64,000 nucleotides of DNA, from the NCBI GenBank assembly GCA_037903475.1, contig JBAJFG010000559.1, forward strand, positions 744,001 to 808,000. The letters run 5' to 3'. Under the pieces are notes generated by a model, which saw only the letters and a program-made list of their open reading frames with translations, had not been told where the DNA came from and did not search any database. The stretch is from Ancylostoma caninum. Its lineage: Eukaryota; Nematoda; Chromadorea; Rhabditida; Ancylostomatidae. Both the position numbers and the translations under genes were made by a program. Below are positions 1-11,994 of the stretch, piece after piece. The stretch's first letter is position 1, and every line of letters starts with the position of its first letter.

Positions 1-2734
1 GTTCGACAGTCCAAGCCCAGTTATCAAAGGGGTTTTCTAGGAGCAAAGGAAAGCCCGATTCGAGACGCTCTTCGATTTCCCCTGTGGCTACCACAATCAG
101 CCAAATTCGTCGAGCGTTGGCCGAATCAACCTATTGCGGAATGTTTCTATCTCTGTTCTCTATGCGGGGAGGGTGCCCCGGAAAAGAAGCGGTTTCAGGG
201 CACCGAGAAGAAGAGGCGTGAAGACCTTGCAGACTCAGAGATGATTGGATGGAATAATCTTCAGTAATTAAATTCCTGGCACGATAAGTAAAGATAGTCT
301 ATTTTGGTATTGTTGTACAAGCGGAAAAGAGCCTCATTACTGGCGATGGCCTCCTGACAGGTTCTCAAGGTTTTGTGCATATTTTTGAAAACGACCCGAT
401 CCCCCCCCCCCTTCCATCTCCTCTGTTTATCGGTATGTATAGCACTTTGCCGAATTTACCAGCGAAAACGGTACGTGGGCAGATGTAAGACTATGTATGG
501 TGATCCTAGACTCTATACCAGAAATTTCTAGGACTAATATGATCTGACATCACATTTAAACATCCGTTGAAGACTACAATTAACGTGGAGCGCAGTTGCT
601 ACGGCAATAAATCGCCGAAGTGTTTTGAACCTCTTAAGCCTACTACGAAAATTTATTGACAAAATGTGGCCACGAATACTTTCCAAACAGATTTTAGGGA
701 CGTGGGATCGAGCGTGTATGAGAATCCAGTACTGTGGACCTGCGTGCACTCGCCGCAGCACGCGGTGAGACGTGCATGGACGGGATTCGCGTGGGTCAGT
801 GAATAACGAATGAACAAAATAAAAATGAAATAGAATAAATAAAGGACGTTTTTATGGTTCAATATTGAGATTAGTATCTTCAGTATTTTCATTATTCCAT
901 ACCGGTCCTCGGAGTGGCGGATTTGCCACTTTTTTCCTACGATCCCTCTCCCTGGCTTGCTACTCCTGTGTCTGGCACTGGAACATCCTCGTGGAGTGCT
1001 CGACTTCTGGAACCAAGTTAGCAGACACCTGCGCATATACGCATGATTAGCCTTGACATTACTCATGGAGCTGTTTTCAGAAAATTCACATGCGCGGATG
1101 CTGCGACGTTGGAGCCGTAGAGGTGATGCCGATGAGCGCTGCTTTCTCCCACTAACCAATGTGAGCATTCCGAGCCTGGATGCCCTATGAAAATTACCCA
1201 GGTAGAATCGTTGGGACCCGTGTTAACGATGTGCACCTCGAGAGGTGCTACCACGTTATCCACCTCAGTGATGCGTGCGGCCCTGAACGGTCGAAATCAG
1301 GCTAGCAAGCCATCATTTGACGTTTTCAGCATTATTCATGCATGTTTTTGAACAGTCAATCAGGCTAACTGTCACTGGCTCGCTGGCTTGACGTTTCATC
1401 AATCTCAGCCCAGAAAGAACCCCTTAAGTCCGAGCCCAGAAATTTCTCAAGTTCCACGCTTCGCTATGGCTAGCGTTGGCGGACTGCTCTTGGACGACTT
1501 CGCATTGTTTTTCTATATTCGAACGTCATCAAAATAATGACGATACAAAAAACCAGTGAAAACAGTGCAAGACTGTCCGATTCTTTGGAAGCGCTCTCAA
1601 TTCTGAAGGATTTGGAAACGTGTTGGGTGGAAAGGTTCGTAGGAACTAATCGTGTCCCTTCTAAATGAAAAACGTTGGGGGGGGGAGTAGGGGGGGGGGA
1701 GGTGAGGTGGCGCAAAGATATACCAGAGATGCGAAAGAAGAAATTCAGCATTGACGAGCAACCATAGTTTGAAGCAAAATCGGATCTGCTAAAAACCGAA
1801 ATGCTCGTGTGTAGGAGATTCCAGAAATTTTCCCGCCCTGCCATTTGCACTTAGACACTCGTACTATCTGATTGGTATCATCTCTAGACGGTCCTGTGGT
1901 GCGACGCGTCCAACGGGTCTCGACCACTGGGTGTTCTAAAGTTCTATCAGTGTTGGGACCTTGTCTTATGACCTTCTATTTTCTGCCATACCTACAATTT
2001 TCTTCGATTATTATATTTTACGTTGTATTGGTAATTATAATAGCGCATTGTGAATTTTTTCAAGCTTATTGTCTTTTCTTTTTAGTTCTTCTCTCTGAAG
2101 ACGCGATTTACTGGAACATAAAACGAAGTAATGTCGTTACCAAACTCGTCTGAAGCCTACCATGTGCCTACAATCATGGGTAGGTTATTACCTACTCGCT
2201 CTTCCGAGTCGGACGTGTCCTCTGGGCAAAACTTCACACTGTTATATGATTCCGTTTCTGTGACTTTGCCCGTGCACAAAATCTGCCATGGAGTATGGGG
2301 TAGTGAGAGAGTACACACATTGTTGAAACACTCTAAGACGAGTCTTTACGTAGTACCTCTTATACCCCGTTATGCATTTGGTTAGACGAGACAAAACGCC
2401 TTTACGTGATATGATCGGAAGGATAAATTGGGAAGGTGCCATACTTGGGTCGTATTTTGAACAGGTAAAAACTTATTTTCAGTCAGCTCCTCCTCGCGAA
2501 CATAGCGGCGCATGCGAAAGGAGCATTACAGCATGTCGAGAAGTTCAGCTTTAGCCGTACGTTCAGACTGGTATACTGCGTCTGAGCGAGGCGTCTCTAC
2601 CAGCTAAGTTGAGCAAGTTATGCAAGAATACCTAGATATATCAGATCCTGCTCGAGAAACTCGCCCAACATGGATGAGCAGGAAGACCTTTTCGGGAACG
2701 TTCATGAACAACGTCTCGAGAGATGGTTAGACAC
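1..2734. other. No recognisable gene; low-complexity tracts
   Basis: I see no recognisable coding region. Short open frames exist but none has domain motifs or a splice pattern I can support. Two homopolymer-rich spots stand out: a C run near 401-412 and a G-rich tract at 1676-1711 with two runs of nine G, which could form a G-quadruplex on the plus strand. Confidence 0.5.
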
Positions 2735-3011
2735 CAGTGGAGGACGCAGGGCGGGGGGGGGGGGCGGGGGAGGGGGCGATCCCCCGAGAATGGATCGGCA
2801 AATTCTTGAAATTACTTTACAATAGACATAAAAATCTTGTATTAGTTAATTTTTATTACGCGAATTTCATTATTATTTTTAATATAATTATTAAAAATTA
2901 TTACAATCAAGGTTTTTATTAATTTTATATTCCGTCTGGGTCTCCAAAACCGCGGAGACCCCACTTTTTTCCCAAGTGCCCCCTCCCGCCCATTTTCTGC
3001 GTCCGCCACTG
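2735..3011. mobile_element. hAT-type MITE with 8-bp target-site duplication
   Basis: A 277-bp non-autonomous element. It starts CAGTGGAGGACGCAG and ends with the reverse complement of CAGTGGCGGACGCAG, so the terminal inverted repeats differ at one position in 15. It is flanked by the 8-bp direct repeat TTAGACAC at 2727-2734 and 3012-3019. A CAGTGG-type end with an 8-bp duplication is the hAT superfamily signature. The subterminal parts are very G/C rich (poly-G tract at 2749-2776) and the centre is AT rich. It has no coding capacity. The near-perfect ends suggest fairly recent movement. Confidence 0.88.
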
Positions 3012-3019
3012 TTAGACAC

Positions 3020-4140
3020 CTATATAGAGTCCACAAATCACAGCAGGCTCAAGCCGTTCTTAAAACATGTATTCACTGTTGAATCATAAGCACTAACGTC
3101 ACTGGTCCTGTGTAGGATCATAAGCACTCTCGTCAGCGTCCTGTGTACAACTTGTACGCTCACATACCCTGCTTCAGTTTTCGCTCATACGCTAACACCA
3201 TCGGCTCAACAAGGTACTATAAGGTACAATACTTCCACAGGTTCTAGATATTGATCTGTTGTTCCTATCACCTTCTCAAACAGACGTCTTGAGCATCCTT
3301 TCTTCTGTGGATTTAGATCACAGTAGTGGTCCAACAGATTCCTAGAGACGTTTTTGAACGTTGGCAGCTGGCTGGGCAAGTCGCATACCAGCGCTTTATG
3401 GCCGCATATATCGCCGAATGCCCTGCGCTTCCGTCATCGAAGCCGCTCACACGGAAAAGCCGCCTGCAGTCGTTTCTTTAGCAACATACTTGTTTGCAGG
3501 GGTTGTTCTTCTGTTCCGCCGCTTTCTTGGAGGTGTGCGCCATCATTTCGCGCACCGCTGCCCACGAACGAAAAAGGAGCACAAAACGCGTCTACTCCAT
3601 CAAATCGTCTGCCTGACAGGGGTGAGTCATCGATAGCAGTAGCAGATTACCGCTATCTACACGTACTTGAGCGTGCATGCGTTCACAAAACAGACGACAG
3701 CGCCATTCACGAGACGGCGTGTCATTTGCGATCGGCATTTTGTCTGGGAATTCCCCAGACAACGCCAACGCGAGAGGAACTGTACGCCTGTTCCGGGACG
3801 AGCAGTAAACAAAGCTCAAGTTAGGAGGCTTTGTCGGCATGTAGCTATGTAGCCGTAACCAGGTCCTGGATACATCATCTAGGTTACCCGAGGTAAATGT
3901 GTTGACGCCCGTGTTAACTATGGGTGAATTAGTGTGGTGTTGGCAAGTTTACCCCAGACAATGCCAGATTCTAACTGTAGCTTAAAGGCAGCAGGAGCTG
4001 AAATAAAGTGGTAGTGGCATGCTGAATGATGCTGATAATCGTGACCAGCGCCTGAAATTACCCCTATGTGTAAATGTTGGATGAATTCTGCAGGATGCCT
4101 TAACTACCCTATACCCAATGATCGTTCCCTTGTGAGTGGC
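3020..4140. other. Unassigned sequence
   Basis: Open frames of up to about 156 codons occur at 3354-3852, but in several overlapping frames, with no convincing domain and no splice sites that I trust. From 3860 to 4100 there are short AC/GT-rich phrases with TTACC motifs that recur loosely near 1190 and 58200-58770. I cannot assign a function. Confidence 0.4.
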
Positions 4141-4371
4141 AAGTAGTAGCAGTAAATGACCAAAGTCTAATTATTTAACCGTAAATTTTGCCTTTTTTCG
4201 CTGAAGTTTTGCATATAAGTCCTCTCGAGCTGCTGATCACGAATTCTGGCATCCATTTTGCACAACAACACCTATTTTCTGGGATTAGGTGGATGCAGAA
4301 ATGGTACGTTCGAATGTACTGCACAGACAAGTTTATAACATTTTTTGCAGTCACATTATGAGGCACATTCC
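4141..4371 (+). repeat. Dispersed repeat, copy 1 (pair with 5597-5867)
   Basis: This stretch aligns over its whole length, in the same orientation, with 5597-5867. Shared landmarks are AGTAAATGACCAAAG at the left, GGTGGATGCAGAAA / AGTGGATGCAGAAA, TACTGCACAGACAAG, and CACATTATGARGCACATT at the right. The second copy carries roughly 40 extra bases near its right end. No coding capacity or terminal inverted repeat is visible, so the class is unknown. Confidence 0.75.
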
Positions 4372-5596
4372 ATTTTCTGAAAAAAAGCTTGTAAACGTGT
4401 ATGACATCATCAGCAGCCTAAAAGAAGTTGCCGGCTACCTTTTCATTTCGCAATTATATTACTAGGAAGTCATTACTGAGAAGTTAAAGCAACTATTTCA
4501 TCAGCTTACTCCAAAACCAACTGTTTTACAAGCATCGCGCTGATACTCTCCTGCTGTTACGCAGAAATGAATCCTTCAAATGTGGTAGGTATTTTAGCGG
4601 TCCCATATAATGAAGAATGGCAGTTACATCAGTTTTGCTCACAGCTTGTGTGATTTCAAGTCTTTCTCTCAATTTTTCAAGATTCCTCGAAACAGTTATT
4701 CCAATGATTCACTCCACTCAATCGTTTGCTAGTGAGGCTACATATATTAACAAAAACGAGATTTCGGAATAGCTGCATCCTAAAATTCTTGAGAGGAGTG
4801 TCTCAAGTTAAGTTCTCAGAATTTACTTGCTTCTATTTATTCACGAGTTCCAAATTACCGACAGCATTGATGTGTTCGAGTCTTTTAGGGGACAGCAAAC
4901 ACGACTTCTTGGAAGAAAAAAGAGCATGGCCTGTTTGAATTTTGAAGTCAAGTTGATATCAACAAGCTCTGAGACCCAAGGGAACAACAAAAAGTACGCC
5001 GAACACTGCGAAAATGCAGGATATTGTGCCCTGAGGAATAGCGACTCGGCATACACAAGAATATTGGGGAGCACACAGTGAAATTTCAGTCAGCACGGGG
5101 CCAACTGAGCAAATGAATGAATTGAAATGACAATTCATCGATTCAGCGACGTTGATGCAATGAAGGCCAGTAGTTGATAGTGAGGTGAGCGAAGCTGCTG
5201 TGTCACTGCTGTCTGTTGATGTGGCTTTAGGTGGTACTAAACGACTAGGTGAGGATCCTCGTACTCGAACAGATACTCGACTCTTCTTCTAGGGCCAGGG
5301 CTTCTAGACGATGCTCACAAAAAAGTCTCTAAAAGATATTACAAGGACTATCACTTTCCGTGGTGGGATGTTAAATGCATTTGTGCAGGTGCTATTCATG
5401 CATTGCCTCGATTATGATGTATCTGTTCATCTCAGAATCGAGGCACTTACCATTGCGCCACCTTGATCTATTCCACAGTACTTCAATGTATAAGCACTTC
5501 CTTATCACGGACATTTTGAAAAAGGGGCACAAGTGCTTATGGAGACGAGACTGGACCAGAATCAAGATACTCCTGAAATCAGCGTTTCGAGTAGAG

Positions 5597-5867
5597 TAGT
5601 AGTAGTAAATGACCAAAGCGCCATTTTGTACCCGTGATGATGAATTTTTTGCAGAAAATTTGCATACGGGTTTATTGGATTGTTGATCGCTAATTCTGCA
5701 ACCATTTTGCAGAACAACTCCTATTTTGTGGAATTCAAGTGGATGCAGAAACTCCACGTACGTATTTACTGCACAGACAAGGTCATAACTTTTTTCGTAG
5801 TCGCCTTAAGCGGTAATGGAGAAAATATTTGAGATCAGCATAGAAAATTCACATTATGAAGCACATT
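5597..5867 (+). repeat. Dispersed repeat, copy 2 (pair with 4141-4371)
   Basis: Direct-orientation partner of the copy at 4141-4371, moderately diverged. The two lie about 1.2 kb apart, so this may be a local duplication or two insertions of one family. The intervening 4372-5596 holds no gene I can support. Confidence 0.75.
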
Positions 5868-6171
5868 AAAGTGTAAAGTGCCGCGGATATCTAGTATCCT
5901 TCCCTTGTTAGTATCACAAACGAACAGGAAAACAGGTGGTCTACTCCAGCAAGTTCCTAGTATATTGGTTCGCTTCTTTCAATCAGGTTTTAGAGATTGC
6001 TATAATGTTATGACGTTCGTGAGACATTGTATTTATAAGAGATTACGCATTTTTAACAAGCGATCTTTGAATGCTCATGCAGAAGATTTTTTCCAGTCTC
6101 GTACTGTGAAAACATCATCTGTTTTCCTGAGAAGAAACTATGCTAGGACAATGTGATGTAATAAACACATA

Positions 6172-6848
6172 CAGTGCGTATCATCAATGTACATGCACCC
6201 AAAAATTACGGTATCTGCTCTTCCACACATTCCTGACAAAAGTCACTGCTACCAGTGAATTTGGCGTGCCCGAAAACGTTATGCTACTCCTTTTCGCTTT
6301 GAAAAATGGAAAAATCAGATGTAGCTGTGTAAATCAAGTGTTTGGTCCCATCTCCCAATGTATCATAATCATACAGGCACCCTCAGTAAAAAATGAATAA
6401 AAACATCCACTCATGCGGGAACTCCTATCCCAAATTTAAACTAAGTAGTGGAAGGAGTATTCGACATCACTTTCGATTTGACTCCAATGAACTCATCCGT
6501 CTACCTGAAGATGAAGAGTGTCTGGCTCTTCCCTTACCTGGGCCAGCATAGTAGAAAGACATTGATTTTCCGGCAGGACAACGCAACCATCTACATCGAC
6601 TGTTCGGAGAATGCATGGTTTCAGTATCACAACGTGATCCTTATGGCTTCTCTCATCTGCCCGTATCTTTTATTCTGACTGGAGGAGCCAAAATCTTGCA
6701 CTCGATTTCCCATTTCTCAAAGCGAAATGGAGCAACATGAGGTGTACGGGCATGTCAAATTCACTAGTAGCAGTGGCTTATGTCAGGAATTTGTGGGAGA
6801 GCAGTTACCGTAATTTTTGGGGTGCCCGTATATTTATGATACGCACTG
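6172..6848 (+). mobile_element. Degenerate Tc1/Tc3-like transposon with long inverted ends
   Basis: The element begins CAGTGCGTATCAT after a TA dinucleotide and ends with the inverted copy. The two arms, about 6172-6309 and 6711-6848, are imperfect inverted repeats of about 138 bp. CAGTG ends after TA are typical of nematode Tc1/Tc3 elements. The right-hand flank reads TG instead of TA, probably a mutation. The centre carries a short transposase relic on the plus strand. At 677 bp it is much shorter than an autonomous Tc1-class element, so internal deletion is likely. Confidence 0.85.
6460..6678 (+). pseudogene. Tc1-like transposase fragment
   Basis: About 70 codons read as part of a Tc1/mariner-superfamily transposase catalytic core. 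The block RKTLIFRQDNATIY is followed by ENAWFQYHNVILM and then SLICPYLLF before a stop. In Tc1-like enzymes this is the region FQQDNAxxH ... W ... SPDLNPIE, where the D of QDNA is the second catalytic aspartate. The SPDLNPIE block is not preserved, and the N-terminal DNA-binding part and the first aspartate are missing. It lies between the long inverted repeats at 6172-6848, as expected for the remnant of that element's own gene. Confidence 0.75.
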
Positions 6849-6849
6849 T

Positions 6850-7589
6850 GTGAATGTTCAGGAATGGTGATTCGCTGGATCATATCGAGTACAGAAATAC
6901 CTTGAGTAACACTACGAGGTTCACGATTCAGCAAAACTCATGCTTTTCGCCTATCTTGCTGTGCTTGAGTGAGGGCTTGTGTAGGAGAAGTAAGTTTAAC
7001 AACCCTCAGCCCCCAAACCCCGTAACCACTGATAGATATATGACAATTAATCAACAACGCCTCGCCACTTCCCCGAGACAAGGAGAACTATAAGGGCGAG
7101 GAAAACCTAAACAAAGGCTCTCTTATATCTTTCCTTCTCACGCTCCCTAACTCTTCCTTCCTGTCATTATGAGATAATTCTTTTCCATACTTTCTTTCGT
7201 ACAACCCTCCCCTTACTAACTGATTATTTCTTTCCATATATGGGCTCTCTACTATTCTATAAAGAACATATGTTAGGGACTATGTATAGCTTGTGGTATA
7301 CCAAATGGTGCTATGTAGATGCACAAGACGGCCGAGGATTAATCGCAACAATACTTCAATGCCAGAACCGTACAGTGAGTTACTGTAAGTTCAGACTTCA
7401 AACACTCAAATTTCGAAGACTGCTAGTGGACCATTCGCTGATTAATAATTGTTGAAGAAATCTCTGATTGAATTGGTCCATCAAGTTGCTATTTTGAACG
7501 GCTGTACGCGAAGCAGAATTCTACACATTTTCCAACTTTCCGTATCACCCACCTATAGGATAACTCTGAAAAGATTCTGTTGCATCTTC
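6850..7589. other. Unassigned sequence upstream of the Penelope-like fragment
   Basis: No recognisable domain. The stretch 7440-7590 may be decayed Penelope-like coding sequence that precedes the recognisable GIY-YIG part, but I cannot demonstrate it. A pyrimidine-rich tract covers about 7100-7230. Confidence 0.3.
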
Positions 7590-8125
7590 AGATGAAAGTG
7601 GCAGCGCGTTACAAAAAAGTCTTCGTAAGGCGGGTCTGCAAGATGTGGTCAGAGTTGTGGATATACCACCCACAAACTTGATATGGCAGCTAGTCCGCAA
7701 TCGCGCATACGACCGCATATGCACAACATCTGGATGCGTTATTTGCCCATACGGAAGAACTGATGATTGTATGATGTCAGGAGTAGTTTATTTCATCACC
7801 TGCAGTTATGCGGGGACGAATACGTAGTAGAAACAGGGGGACCCCTTTGTACACGGATAAAAGAACATCGAAATGGGCCCAATAAATCAAGGCCTCTCAC
7901 ACCACTTGTAGCACATAGCAGATTACGCCACAAAAACTCTCCCATCCAAATTGGAGTAACGGTCATGTCCCTGGGACCCTAGATCATAGCGCTAAAAACA
8001 TTGGAAGCCTACTGGCTTGCTGCCAAATGCCCAAAAAATGAACAGAAAGGACGAGTGCATCGCAATCACAAAAGAGCTATCCTAATATCAGAATCCCCGC
8101 CTATCTATAGCGAACTGTTAAGATA
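7590..8125 (+). pseudogene. Penelope-like retroelement: C-terminal GIY-YIG endonuclease remnant
   Basis: The plus strand reads as the C-terminal part of a Penelope-like element. First comes a linker with a Cys cluster (CTTSGCVICPYGRTDDC), then the GIY-YIG nuclease region: GVVYFITCS, then after a frameshift near 7815 CGDEYVVETGGPLCTRIKEH, then a histidine-containing HSRLRHKNSP block. The conserved tail KTLEAYWLAAKCP follows after a stop near 7980 and another frameshift. The linker, the (G)VVY..YVVETG core and the RIKEH arginine helix are characteristic of PLE endonucleases, which nick target DNA to prime reverse transcription. The upstream reverse transcriptase is not recognisable. With at least two frame breaks this copy is dead. 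Confidence 0.85.
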
Positions 8126-9266
8126 CTGCACATATAAAGACCAGTAGGAGTACAGTCTCGCCACTAGCGGTCTGTGTCGCTCCAACATGCTTCTTCCGTC
8201 GACTGCTGAGATGAGCACTGACCAGCCTGTATTCCGCGTTTGTTCCTGGGCAACCTACCGATTGAGTGGTCTCTATATAAGGATGAGGCCTTTGAGAGAG
8301 TAGGCCTTTTGTATTAGGTTGTAGGAAAAATTCTCGCGATTTTTGAAGCATTACATTTTGTTGACTTCTTAAGAAAAGGAGAACACATTGAAAAGTGAAT
8401 AAGTCAGCATCACGTACAATCTCTCTTTCGCAACTTTCGGGAAACTTTTCGATGCCTTGGGCATAGAACTATGATGGCGTTGACTCGAAAAAGTTGTTGA
8501 ACCAGCGATCGAGATCATCTTCATTATCGGACGCTTTTCCTTGCATGTCTTTTGAAAGCAACAGGAGAATGTGGTAATTTTTTCGAGCAAGGTCAGGGCT
8601 GTACAATAGGTAAGTCAGCACTTTCCATCCAAGGTCAAGTGGCTTCTAGCGAGCCACTCTTGCAGTATGTGGCGGATCACAGTCGAGCAGGAATCGAATC
8701 GTGCCGTGATTTGGACACTTCTATGCAGCTTTTTCGGCCAATCTATCCGGTGTCTGACAGCACCCGAGCGGAACTGCATGCGGCTTCATCAGATTTGAAG
8801 CCGTATACTGAAAGACCCCAAATATAGATTTTTGGTCTGCAATGGCATACTCTCCGAACCTTCCTTCTTGCTTGCTGCAGTATCTGATGCTTTGATACTC
8901 AATATTTTTAACAGCACGTTTCTAGAAAGTGATGATGCACCCTATCTTTCTATTTTTAATAGTGTGGCTCCATCTGATACAGAGCCATATGCCATCATTA
9001 TATCGAATCAAAGCATATCATATGTAGTTGTTCCGTAAATCAACATCAATTACGAGTCCAAAACCACATCAACTTGAACGGGTTCTTCATAAACGCCTCT
9101 TTGCAAATCAGGTCCATCCGCTTTCCTCTAACGACGTTCAGTCAGAATATAAGGAAGGATTATAGTGCAGGGGTTCCAAATTTTCGGCAAAAAAAAAGAA
9201 CTTCGAAGGCCAAGAACTTCGAGCTTTCAACATTGATGCAGTTGCCACCTGACATCATCCATATAA
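8126..9266. other. Unassigned; possible PLE-associated 3' sequence with a TATA-like box
   Basis: Directly after the Penelope-like fragment, 8126-8350 contains CTCTATATAAGGATGAGGC at about 8269-8287, a TATA-like motif. Penelope-like elements often carry a partial tandem copy with promoter sequence next to the ORF, so this may belong to the element, but that is inference. From 8350 to 9266 I see no supportable gene. Confidence 0.3.
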
Positions 9267-9770
9267 TTACCTCGCTTTATTGGAACACCGAAAATATTGT
9301 GGAAAGGGAGAAGTTTTAAAAAATGAATTAGCTTCAAGAATTACTCGCTTCTGCGGGTTGCTTCCACGATTCTTAGATTCTTCCGAGTTATCACCGTCTT
9401 CCTACAAAGATAATTAATGTTTCAAATTTGCATGACACAAAACTTAATGTGACACTGAAAATACACTATAAGCGATAAACAAGGAATTAGTGCAGACATT
9501 CACAACCGCTTGAATGCAGCACCCACGAAAATTTCCTACTCCTACAACTTCAACATAACCATGAATTATCGACTATGAAGAGGGAAAATACGAGGGTTTC
9601 TTCTATGTATTGAAACTTACGAGGAAGAAATTTTCGGATGCCCTTATTTTGCTGCGGTTGAACAAAATAGTCCAGTTGATAAGTTGGGGATCGGGCACAA
9701 AGTCGATAACTCTGACTTGATTCGTATTTCCTCGACGCACCTGGATATTCGCGCGGTTTCGCAGCCTTTG
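9267..9770 (-). CDS. Two-exon fragment of an unrecognised protein gene
   Basis: Two minus-strand blocks join in frame across consensus splice sites. Exon A, 9770-9621 (150 bp, 50 codons), follows an acceptor TTTTTACTAG and ends at the donor GTAAGT. It reads QRLRNRANIQVRRGNTNQVR and then VIDFVPDPQLINWTILFNRS. Exon B starts at 9401 after ATCTTTGTAG and reads EDGDNSEESKNRGSNPQKR, remaining open to TAA at 9267-9269. A possible donor at GAG|GTAATT (9270/9269) could end it just before that stop. The acidic and basic composition, the phase-0 junction and the good splice sites argue for a real gene. I do not recognise the family. Upstream exons probably lie in 9800-10400 minus (a candidate with acceptor AATCTCAG and donor GTAAAA encodes SPDNSAVHSELFSQTPHK), but its phase does not join directly. 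Confidence 0.45.
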
Positions 9771-11994
9771 CTAGTAAAAAAAAGAACAGAAATCAGCTGA
9801 AAATGAGTTGTAAGCCGTCCAGATGCATTAATGAATAAAAAAACGAAAACAAAGGGAAGGGAGAACCCGAAAAAAGATTAGTACAAACACACAAACTAGG
9901 AGAAAAATGGATGTTATGAGCGAGAAAATGGGAAACGAACCATTGAAGCGACAATATTATAAGAATGGTGTAGAAAAGTTTCGAGGAAAAGTTTCCTTTT
10001 CCGAAGAAAAATTGAGCGATTACAGGCGAAAACAACTGATACGTATCAAGTGTCGCCCCATTTCTGCAAAGCAGGTGAACTCGTATCAGCAGGCTGGTTT
10101 CGAAAGTTTTACTTGTGCGGGGTTTGCGAAAAGAGTTCAGAATGCACTGCAGAATTGTCGGGACTATGCCTGAGATTCCAAAAAAAGTCGAAGGCTGAAG
10201 ATTATCATGGGTGCTGCCTTTAACACTTTCCTTTTCTTTCTGAGCCCTTATAATTTTTAAATAGCCGTTTAACGTTGGCTTAACTCTCTGGGTAGACCGC
10301 ATCTCGCAAAACTGTAATGCTGTAGTATACATGTTAGAGATATCAAGTGAACGATTACTAATTGTAGCCAACTCGTTTATATTCCTCGGCCTCGCTCACT
10401 AATAAGTTCAAAGGGAATTCGTTGAAAGAGTCTGCATCGAAACGCTGCAACTCAGCTTCTTTTGGGTGAAGTTTTAACGTTAAACGAGAACAAATGAAGA
10501 TTTCATGAATATATTAGCGTGTATTCCGCACATAATCCATTTGAAAATGCTTACCATTGGATGAGTGCGATGCTACTCAGACATTTGGGCGCTTGGAGCG
10601 CCGGTCCACACCGTTTCTCGCGGCATGACCGGTAGTAATCCACCCCGCAACTTGCCAACTCGCGGTGGCACCAGGGTGCGACATCATTGGCAGCCGGAAC
10701 GGTGCGGAGGCACCTCAATCAATAAAAACTCCTTAATTTTGCAACTTCACCTCACACGGGTACTATCCCTGTGACCTTGTTTTACCCCCCAGTACAGTGT
10801 TTAGATGTCCTTGTTTCATACAGCCGTGCGCAAATATTTGGAAACTGCAGCTGCCTACGATGTCGCGATGTCCTTGGACGTCACCGAGGTTGTCACCTCA
10901 AGGTGGCACCCTAGGTGGCAACTGGTGAGCGCTGCGAAATAGTGTGCTGGGAGGGAGGTTCCTTCGTCGGCAGGTCGGACATGTCCTAGGGCATGTCCGA
11001 GGTCGTACCGTGTCGGGAGCATTGACCGTGGCTACGACCATCTTGGCGCAACTCACGCAACAGTTGAGTGCGCAGTCGACTTTCTCCTAAATTTGGGTGG
11101 TGGACCTTTGCGAAACATTTTTTTTCGAAATTTCCGAATACCAATCTGCAAGAACTTGATCGTGCTCCTGACTTCTATGGAATTCGCATTGTGCCTGTTT
11201 TTTTTACTATTGCTTTTTTTTACTTGTGCTTCTGTTAAGAGATCTCCTTAGGTGGTGACTAAGATTCTACTGTCTTCGTACTTGTACTTTTAGTCTTCGT
11301 CATGTAAAAATACGGGCAGCTATATTTCTTTTATTTCAGCTGAGTGCCATTCACCGGCCAAGGAAAGGAAGCGGAAAAAAAACAGTCAGATTTACCGTCA
11401 CCTCCATCGAAACAGAGGTAGTAGTTCGTTTGTTAACTAGTTTATTTGAAGTTTTTTTGTATAATTCCATATCCGTCCTGTATGAGGTTTTGAAGTGCTG
11501 GTCTCGAAAATAGCATCCATTTGGTACGGATTTACTATTACAGAAGACTATTAATCTTGCCAAGTTTGACGCTAAATGTCACGATAAATGCGCGAGTTAT
11601 GTACAGGAAATATAAGAATATTTTGATAAGTTGGCCCAAAAACCAGTTGTACTGAGTCATTATCATAATTATTTATTCAACTTCTTCACTGGAAGGATGA
11701 TGCTGGTTAACGCTTAGAAGTCACATTTTTCAGGGGCTAGTCTTCGAAAACGGAGTTTTAGGTGTACTTATATACCCAACAGTAACGATTGAGCTAAGTG
11801 TTAATCTCCCCTCTCCCTCTCAACTTTTCTCTTCTTTCCCTGAAAATTGAAACAGACCCTAAAAGACCTTTTAAGACACGAATATTGCTCTGAAACATGT
11901 CTTATCACCACTCACGTGTTAAACAAGTCATATCGCTCCCTTCAGTATCGATTTGCCGTTGAATATGGGGCCAGTGGTGTACTTGCAGCCCCGA

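Noticed and set aside
3354..3852. Possible THAP zinc finger (VICDRHF in one frame)
   Set aside because: Only the C-x2-H half is present; the paired cysteines, conserved proline and AVPTIF box are missing, and several frames are equally open.
9074..9319. F-box-like LPPDIIHIITSLYW on the plus strand
   Set aside because: A single short motif in a lone ORF, overlapping better-supported minus-strand exon sequence; no further domain.
9793..10371. 192-codon minus-strand ORF
   Set aside because: The 3' half is hydrophobic, low-complexity translation; parts of the 5' half may be exonic but in another frame, so the ORF as a whole is not a protein.
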